Positions 24,462-33,400 of a DNA stretch of 36,803 bases are shown here, one piece after another. Both the position numbers and the translations under genes were made by a program. The stretch's first letter is position 1, and each line of letters opens with the position of its first letter. This DNA comes from Candidatus Zixiibacteriota bacterium (lineage in GTDB: Bacteria; UBP14; UBA6098). Below the pieces are notes generated by a model. The model searched no databases. It had not been told where the DNA came from and worked only from the letters and a program-made list of their open reading frames with translations. The DNA lies in the NCBI GenBank assembly GCA_011388305.1, contig DSAF01000137.1, forward strand, positions 1 through 36,803. Reading direction: 5' to 3'.

Positions 24462-27400
24462 TTATGGCAACGAAATATATCCGGTAATTACGATGCCAAT
24501 CTGTTGCGGGCCGTAGGCCGTGCTCGATGTCGGCGACGACCAGCTCATCCAGAGGTTTTCGGATGTGCCGCTCTCGATGTGCCATCCGCCGCTTCCGAAT
24601 ACTTCGCTTGTCGCCCATCTAATCGTCGGCAGAACCGCATCGGCGGTAAGCCCCCATGTAGTCGGAGGAATTGCCGAGTTGTTGAACTTCGCCTTCAGAG
24701 CGAACCTGTTGGCACCCGCGCCATAACCGGCAGTCCACGGACCCGAATTAGCTATATGCAATCCGAATACCAAAGCATGACTTCCGGTGTTGTGCATGGT
24801 CATCTTCTCCGAGGCATCCATCGCGGCTGTTTCGTTGAGTCCTACATCGCCGATTCGCCATGCGGCCGTATCTACGGAGAATTCCAGCACAACGATTCCC
24901 TGAAGGTATTCGGCGATGATGAGTTCCGCCGTATCCACCGGCGAGAACTCGAGCACAGGCTCCGTTCCACCGGCGCTCCATCTGTCGAAAGTCCAGAGCG
25001 TGTCGGCTCTTCCGTCTGGCGTTGAGACCTCGATATTCGCAGTCGCGCCGATGTCATACCAGCGCAATGCTTCGGAGACGTCCGTATAATATGTCGATTC
25101 GAACTTTATCCATCCAGTCGCCTGAAGCGGGTTCTTCTGGACGGTCAGCGCAAACTGGCGCTGGTATGTCGCCGTAAGGCTATCCGTGCCGGCGACAGGT
25201 CCGATATTGTGCGTCCTCGCGCCGCCATCCGACCAGCCCGTCCAACGGAAACGCCTGCCGGCATCGATGTTGTCGATATCGCTAGCAGAAATCTGATAGA
25301 CCGCGCCGGAGTCGAGCCACGCCGTTGCCGATGCGCTCGTCTCGCCCGAGAAGACCGTCCCGCCGACAGTGAGCGTGCCGAACGTATTCCAGTCGGGGTC
25401 TTTGGCGAAGCGGTATCTGTATTGTTTCTTCATGAATGCGGTGAATACGGCGTTTTCGCAAATCGGCCCGATGGTGTGCTCTATCGCGCCGCCATCCGAC
25501 CACGAAGTGAAGACAAACAGCGAATCGCCGCCATCGGCGGTGTCTGCGGGCGTCGATGCGATAGTGCCAATCCAGCATTTGGGGACCCAAATCTCGGCGT
25601 GGCTAGTGCGGTCGAAGCTCACGCCATCGACGACGAAGCCTCCGAAGTCCTGCGCCGGCGATTTGAAGAGGTCAATTCTCACGCCGCGAACGAACCTCGC
25701 CACGGCGGTTCTCGGCGCATCGGCCATATCGATTGTCGTGGCGGTGTCGCTGGCATCGGCGAATATCGCGCCCTCGGGAATCGAGAGCCAGCGGTCGAAG
25801 TAGTATGCCACGCCGCCGCTTTCGATGCGATTAGACACGACAATCTCCGCCTCGTCTGTGTAATAGCCCTCGGTGCCGAGAACTTCCGGCGCACCGCCAC
25901 CGCAACCGTCAACCGCGAGATTGAGCTTATATGCCGGCCCATCGAAGTGCCACTCTATCTCGCTCGCCTCGTCGATAACGAAGCTCGCTTCGTGGCCATC
26001 GCCCGAGCCGACGCTTCCCGTGCCGGTGTAGCTGGCGCATATCCACGCCATCCCCGGCGCGAATATATCGAGACTGTCGTTGGTTGCGTCGATTGTTGTG
26101 CCCGGCGTGAACCAAGTCGTCCCGACGGGCGGCCAAGGCGCGCCGTGCTCGGAGATTACCACCAACGGCACCATCGCCCCCCAGTTCCAAGTGATGCTCG
26201 TGGGTTGTGTGATGTCGAAGCTCACCGAATCGGCAGTGCCGCCGGGGGAAAGGTCGCCGGTGCCGAGATAGCCCGTGCAGTAGGAGCTTGTCAGCGGGTC
26301 GGGGTTTTCCACGAATGCGTGAACCGTCACGCCTGCATCGAACCAGTGCGTGCCCACCGGCGGAACGGGTGAATCCGCGCCGGAGTTGAACACGGTGAAT
26401 GCAAACTGTTGCACGAAGTTCGCCGTGAATGTCGTCTCGCTGACTGCAACAACCGTCCGCTCGCGCGATCCGCCGTCGCTCCAATTTTCGAAGCGCGCCC
26501 GCAAGCCCGCGCCCAGCGGGATTCTCTGTTTGGCGGAAATTACGTGGCTCGCGCCGGGGAGCCATGTCGTCACGAACGGCGACGGGTGCGCCGTGCCATC
26601 GACGATGACCGAGTCGCCGTAGCTATCGTTGCGAATGGTGACGGTCACCAGCTCATCGCGAAGGACAACGCCGTCCACGGTGCCGCTACCCTCGATGTCG
26701 AACACAGCCTCGTCGATCATTGTCGGGCTTATGTAAGTCCCACCGTCGGATACGATAAGGCCTATATAGATGAGCGTGTCCGGCGGGGCAACCGCTATTG
26801 GCGTCAATGAATAGGCTCTGACTCGGACGCCGGTGTCGGCCGAACGGGCGATAGGCTCTGCGCTGGTCGTCTCCCAGTCGATTACGGGGTTTTCGGCAAG
26901 TCCATGGAATGTGAGCATGTCGCCATCGAAGAAGAAGTCGAAGCCGATCGAGTCGAGCGGGACTGTCGGCAGATTCTCGTGGAGAATCACCGGAATCCAT
27001 ATCGTCGCGCCGGCCGAGGAGAACACCGAGTCAATCGGGCTAACCTCGAAGGTGCCGTATTCTGCGATTGCCGTCTCCGGCTCGGCGATAGCGATTGTCG
27101 TGGTGGAAGAGAAAATATCCGCGATGCCGTCGCCGCGCCACTTTCGGAAGTGATAGCGCGTCGCACCGTCATAAACCGGATTCTGCGCGGAGATGGGGAC
27201 ATCCCCCTGAAGATAAAATCCCGTCGCGATGAGAATCGGGTCGGCGAGGCCGCAACCCTCGGCGGAAAGATCGAGATGATAAAGCGTATCCCAGCGTGCG
27301 ATTTCCTCGATTGGTTCGGCGGGAATAGCGACGGCGGGATTGTCCGCGCCGATGTAGCTTCCCGCGCCGATGCCCTGCCAACTGTCAAAGCGATACAGAA

Positions 27401-30400
27401 CGGCAGGCTCGATGACTTCCTCCGGCGATACGGAGAACGCAACCATAGAGCCAGCGGGATGATAGCCTCCGCCGAAGACCGTGCCGTGGTCGCTATTGAC
27501 ATCTACCATATAATGTGTCTCGTAGTTCGCCGACTGAAGTATCGGCGCGTTCATCGTGCAACCGGCGGGATTGCCCGCGCCGGTGTAACTTCCCGCGCCC
27601 CAGCCAGTCCATCCGACGAACACCTGCCGAACGCCGTCGTCATCGATAATCGGGTCAACGACGGAGAATACTCTGTTCGCGCCACGGTCGAACCAGCCCT
27701 CGCCGGTGGCTGGCGATGGGCCGCCATCGACGGTAAGATAGTGTTGCGTTTTCCAGTTCGCAGTTTCGATGACGGGCGAGGTCATCGTTATTGAGCGGGG
27801 ATTCTCCGGGCCGGAATAGCTTCCTTCACCGGTTCCGCTCCATCCGGTGAAAACAAATCGCGTTCCGTCGATTGTGACGGTCTCAGGCTCGACGGAGAAG
27901 GTGGCGAGTTCTCCGGCGTCGAACCATCCGCCACCCTCGGGAAGGCCGTGGGGGCTGACGACGTCGAGACGATACTGCAACTGCCAAAGCGCCGTGATTT
28001 CCTCGGGCGAAGTGAGCATGAAGCTGTGCGGATTGTCCGCGATTATGTCGCCATCGATTTCCCATCCGGCGAATCTCCAGCGGATGCCCTCCGCCGAGTC
28101 GATTGTCGCCTCGACGGATATTTCCACGGTCGAACCGGCGGTGTGCCAACCCTCGCCGAGGGGCGTTCCGCGCGGAGAGTCTATCGTGACGAGATGCTCG
28201 GTCCGCCAGACAGCGGTTTGCGTGTTGGGCGTTGTCACATTCCAAGTGGCAGGGTTATTAGTGCCGGAATATGCGCCAGTCCATGAAGTAAATGCATAGC
28301 GCGAGCCTTCCGCGAATTCCACGAAGGGATCAACGACGGAGAATTCCGCCGGTGTCCCGTGGGGATACCAGCCCTCGCCGGTGGTCGCCGAGTGGACGCC
28401 GTTCACCGTGAGATAATGCCTTCGCGTGTATGTCGCCGTCTCGGTAATCGGCGCGTTCATCGCGGCGGTCGCGGGGTTGTCCGCGCCGGTGTATGAGCCG
28501 TCGCCCTCGCCAACCCATCCGGCGAATGTCCATTCCGTTCCGCCGGAGACCACCGTCTCGTTGGCGATGCCGAACTCGGCATCCGCGCCCTCGGGGTAGA
28601 AACCTTCGCCGAAAGGCTCACCGTGCAGGGCGATTACCGTGAGTTTATGCTCGGTTTCGTAATGCGCGGTGAAAGTCGTATCGGTGAGCGGCGCGACACT
28701 GTGGAAAAGCGCTCCGCCATCCGACCAGTTGCGCCAAGCCAGACGGGTGCCGCCGTATCCAATCGTCTCGAATGTGCCGATGGAATGCGATTCTCCGGCC
28801 ATCCATGTCGCCTCATAAGGCGATGCCTGTTGGACTCCATCGACCAGAACGCGGGCGTCTTCGGCGGTGTAGTCCGTTTGGACGGTGACTTCGATTGGCG
28901 CGCTGATGATGAGAGTTCCCGGATGCGTGTTCGCGCCGGACACATCCGAGGAGAAGTTTTGAAGTAAGATTGTATCCACCGCCGCGGTAGTCTCGGTCGA
29001 AACGAAGCGCGCGACGCAGAGCACCACCGGTGGATAAACAAGGCTCGGGCTACGGTTGCCATAAACAATAAATGTGCTATCATCAAGAACGATATGAGTC
29101 AATGTGCTCCATGCTATGTCCGGCCCTGCCGAGAGCGAGACGAAATCGACAAGCCTATGCGGGAAACGGACTTCGAACTGCATTGTCATCATCGTGAGAG
29201 CGAAGGGGTTATAGAGTGTAATCGGCACGTCGAACACCTCGCCAGCATCTACGAACATCGTCTCCGGCGGCGAGACCTCGAAAGCGGAGTAGTGCGCGAT
29301 GAGGCTCAAAGAAGTATCGACATGAACCAGCGTGTTGTTCGAGAATTCGTCGTCGAAAGTGCCGCCGCTCCAATGGGAGAAAGATAGCCTGCTACTTCCG
29401 GAAGTAACCAACGACTGTGCATATATTTCTTGCCAAGTATTCTTGGGATGCCATCCCTCGCCCTCGAATTCGGGCAACCCGTAAGCGCCGTTGTCGGTGA
29501 TGTCCACGTAAAAGCGAAGCTCCCAGCTCGCGCGCTGGACTATCGGTGAGTTCATTTGGCATGTCGCGGGATTGTCCGCGCCGTTATAGGCGCCGTCGCC
29601 AATGCCCGCCCAGCCGTTGAACCACCATGCTTTGCCGTCGATGACGACTACGCTCTCCGGCTCGATGTGGAACTCGGCGAATTCGCCGGCATCATACCAA
29701 CCCGCGCCGAAAGCCGTGCCGTGGGCGCCTGCATCGACGGTCAGGTAGTATTGAAGTGACCATTGTGCCGTCTGTGTTATCGGCTCGTTGACTGTGCAGA
29801 AGGCCGCGGAGTCGCCGCCCGTGTATGCCTCGTCGCCCTCGCCGCCCCAACCGTCGAAAACCCAGCGGATGCCCGCCGTGGAGTCGATGATTGTGGGCGA
29901 AATCGAGAACCATGCGGTGTCGCCTTCGTCATACCAGCCGCCGCCGGTAATAGTTCCCCTGCCGCCATCGAAGACCATGACCATGTGTTGTGTGTGCCAA
30001 AGCGCGGTCTGCGTGACCGGAGACAGCGGGTGGAGCCAAAGCGAGTCCTCTTCGCCGGTGTATGAGCCTTCGCCGATGCCCTCCCAGCCCGTGAAGACGA
30101 ACCTCGATGACCCCTCGACGACCTCCGTCGGGCGAATTTTGAGAACAATCGAGTCGCCGCGGGCGCACCAGCCGTCGGTTTCGGGAGTGCCGTGCGCGCT
30201 CTCCACGCGGACGCGGTAGAGCGTATCCCATTGCGCTATAATATCTTTCGGCGAATCAACGAGAATCGAGCATGGATTGGCCGCGCCGGTGTAATCGCCG
30301 CTCCAACCGGTGAAGATGTAGATAATCGAGTCGCCCAGCGCGATGGAATCCGGCGCAACCGCTACGAATGTGCTGTCGCCTTCATCGAACCAGCCGTCGC

Positions 30401-33400
30401 CGGAGACTGTCCCGTGCGCGGTTTCTGCCGTCACGCGATGTTGCAGAACATAGAGCGCGGTGATTGTCGTGTCGGTGGTCGGGCGAATCTCGCGCCCGCG
30501 TTCGGGGCTGTCCTCCCAAGTGTCCCAGCGATGGCGGCTCCCCTCCCCCTCCGGCACGAACTCCGGCGCAACCGCGAAGTGCGGGCTTGATATGACCACC
30601 GGAATCGTCGTGCCGACGGGATAAGTTACATCGTCGAGATATATGCTGTCCGCGGTGGGGCTGGCGAGAGTCAAATCGACCAAGTCCGAAACGATGACAG
30701 CCCTGTTGCCGCCCAGAAGGCCGAACTCCGGCGAGTTCACGCGGACGATGTTCAGCTCGAATGGTGCGGTTCCGCCCGATGTTGCCTGCATATTCACGCA
30801 GAACAAATCGACGAAGTCCGAGACCACGAACGGCTCGGCGCGATATGCTTGAATATCCACGCGGATAACGCCGCCGCCGAGGTTCGTCGCCGTTGCGCTA
30901 AGGTAATCCCACGCGATTCCGCAGGCAGATATTTCGTCGAATGCGAGAATTCCGCCGCCGAAAGTAATCGACATATCGAGAGTGTCCAAGTCGATGGGCG
31001 CGCCGGAGATTGCTTGAACAGCAACGCTCGCGACCTCACCGACCGATGTCCAGACGGAGTCCGTCGCGCCGATTGCGGCCTCCGAATAAACTGCCGTCGC
31101 GACGAGAGCGGAGTTCACGAGCACAGTCGTGGCAGGCTCTGTGGAGTCGGCGAAAGTGCCGCCGGTCCAGTGGCTGAAAATCTTTGGGTTCAAAGACCTC
31201 GCGGGGTCTGTCACAATCGGCGATGTCGAAATCTCCGTCCATGTTCCGTGCGGGAACCAGCCCTCGCCAGTCATGGCGGGCACTGCCGAGCCTGTGCCGA
31301 CGAAGTCGAGGCCGAGATAGTGCGACTCTTGCCAGTTCGCCGTCTCGCGAATCGGCGCGTTCATGACCACCGACGCGGGGTTCGCCGCGCCGGAATACGC
31401 GCCCGCGCCATCGCCGGCCCACGACTGGAAGACGAATTTGTCGCCGCCGACAATAAGCGATTCCGGCGTCACGGAGAAGTGCGCCGTCGCGCCCTCGGGA
31501 TACCAGCCCGAGCCGGAGACCGCGCCGCGCAGGGAGACAACCTCGAGCCTGAAACGGTTCTGGTGATTTGCGGTGAAAACCGTGTCCGTCGTCGGGCGGA
31601 CATAGTGCGAGCGAAGCCCGTCATCGCTCCACGAGGCGAAGTATTTGCGATGCCCGGGCGAAACGGCCTGGAACTCCTGCACCGCGATGAGATGTTCGCT
31701 TCCGGCCGGCCACTCAGCCATGAACGGCGAATCTCGAAGGACGCCGTCAACAAGGACTTTTCCGCCGAAATCGGTGCGAACGACGACGGAAATCGTTTCC
31801 GTGACGCGAAGGACGCCATCGAGGGCGACCGCGCCGAAGAGGTCGAATCGCGGCGAGTGGAAGTCCAGCTCGTGAAGGCCCGAAGTCGCTGATACATAGA
31901 GGATTAGCTTGAGAAGAGTGTCGCCGTCGGCAATTGAAAATTCGGTTGCGTTGCGCGCGAAAACCGTTGCGGTAAAACCGTCGTCGCTGATATCAAGCTC
32001 GTCCCAAGCGAAATCCGCGGGGACGACGCTATTAGGCGCGATTCCCGCCGGAAAATCGAAGTCCCAGCCGATACTGTCCGCCGTTCTGCCCTCGCCATGG
32101 AAGATAACCGGCACGGCGATGAACGCCTCCGGTTCCGCCAAAGTGACGGCGGGCGGCCCGAACAGCGAGTTCCCCGTTTCAAGGGAATACACCGCCGTGA
32201 GCGCCGTCGGCCGCTCGACGAGCACAGTCGTAGTGTGGGAGAGGCGGTCAGCGATTGGCGCGTCGCCGCTCCAATAAAGGAAATAGTATGTGTCGCCGCC
32301 GTCATCGACAAACTCATCGGCCTCGATTGTCGTCCAAACGCCCTCGGCGAACCAGCCTTCGCCATCGAGCGCCGGGATGGCGGGCGTTCCGGAGTGCGCA
32401 AGCGTCAACTCGTGGAATGCGCTCCACTGCGCCGTCTCGACGCAAGACTCGTAAATCGTCATCGTCGCCTCGCGCAGAGGCCCGCTGTATGCGTCATCGC
32501 CCTCGCCAAGCCAGCCGTCGAAGAGGTAGTAAGAACCCTCATAATGCACCGAGTCCGGTGAGACATCGAAAGGCACGACCGTGCCGGATGCATACCAGCC
32601 ATCGCCGGTTGTAATTCCATGCTCTGAAATGACATGGAGTCGATAATCTATGTCGAAGTCTGCGGTGAATGTCGTATCAGTAAGCGGAGCAACAGCATGA
32701 ACTATCGCGCCGCCATCCGACCACTCGTCGAAAGTCATGCGGACGCCCGCCGATGGATACTGCGGTGAAGGCACGCCGATAGCCCGCTCCTCGCCGCGAT
32801 GCCACAGCGCTTCATAGGACGCGGAGTGTAGAACACCGCCCACAGTGACGTTGCCGAGAAGCGGCGTTGTCGTGACGGTGACAGAGACGCGCCCGAGGAT
32901 GTTCACCCAGCCGGAGTCGGGGCTTGCCGTCTCGATGTCGTGGCCGCAATCTCCGGCGATAACTTGCGAGACGCCGTCCGCGCCGGCACGGACGTTGAAG
33001 TGAAGGTTCGCCAGAATTTCCCCCGAATCTACCGACAGCGGCGAAGGAGATTCGGCATAAGTGTATATCTGCCCGGAACTTCCGGATGAGAGGTTCGTGC
33101 CGGTAAGTGTCGGCCATGCCAAGTCCCCGACTGTGATTCCGGAATATGAGAGCTGAGTATTGTCGAAATAGAAGTTGAGCGAAATCGTCGAGAGAACCAC
33201 GGCCGTAGGGATGTCGAGAGCCACGGGAATGGTGATGCTTCCCGAGGGCACGCCTAAAGTCGTCTCCGGCACTGCAAGTTCGAACGCGAAAGGCTCGTCG
33301 GCGTAAATCGCGATAATCGTGTCCGGCGAAGTGACGAAGGCCTCCGTTGAGTGCGAGAACCTGTCGGCAATAATGCCACCCGACCACCACGCGAAGAACT

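Noticed and set aside
24406-24618. 70-codon minus-strand ORF across the 3' end of the giant gene
   Set aside because: Very basic composition, mostly inside the giant gene in another frame, and no ribosome binding site.
25209-27794. Plus-strand ORFs of 387 and 296 codons opposite the giant gene
   Set aside because: Arg/Ala/Asp-rich shadows of a repetitive GC-rich gene, with no family motifs and no ribosome binding sites.
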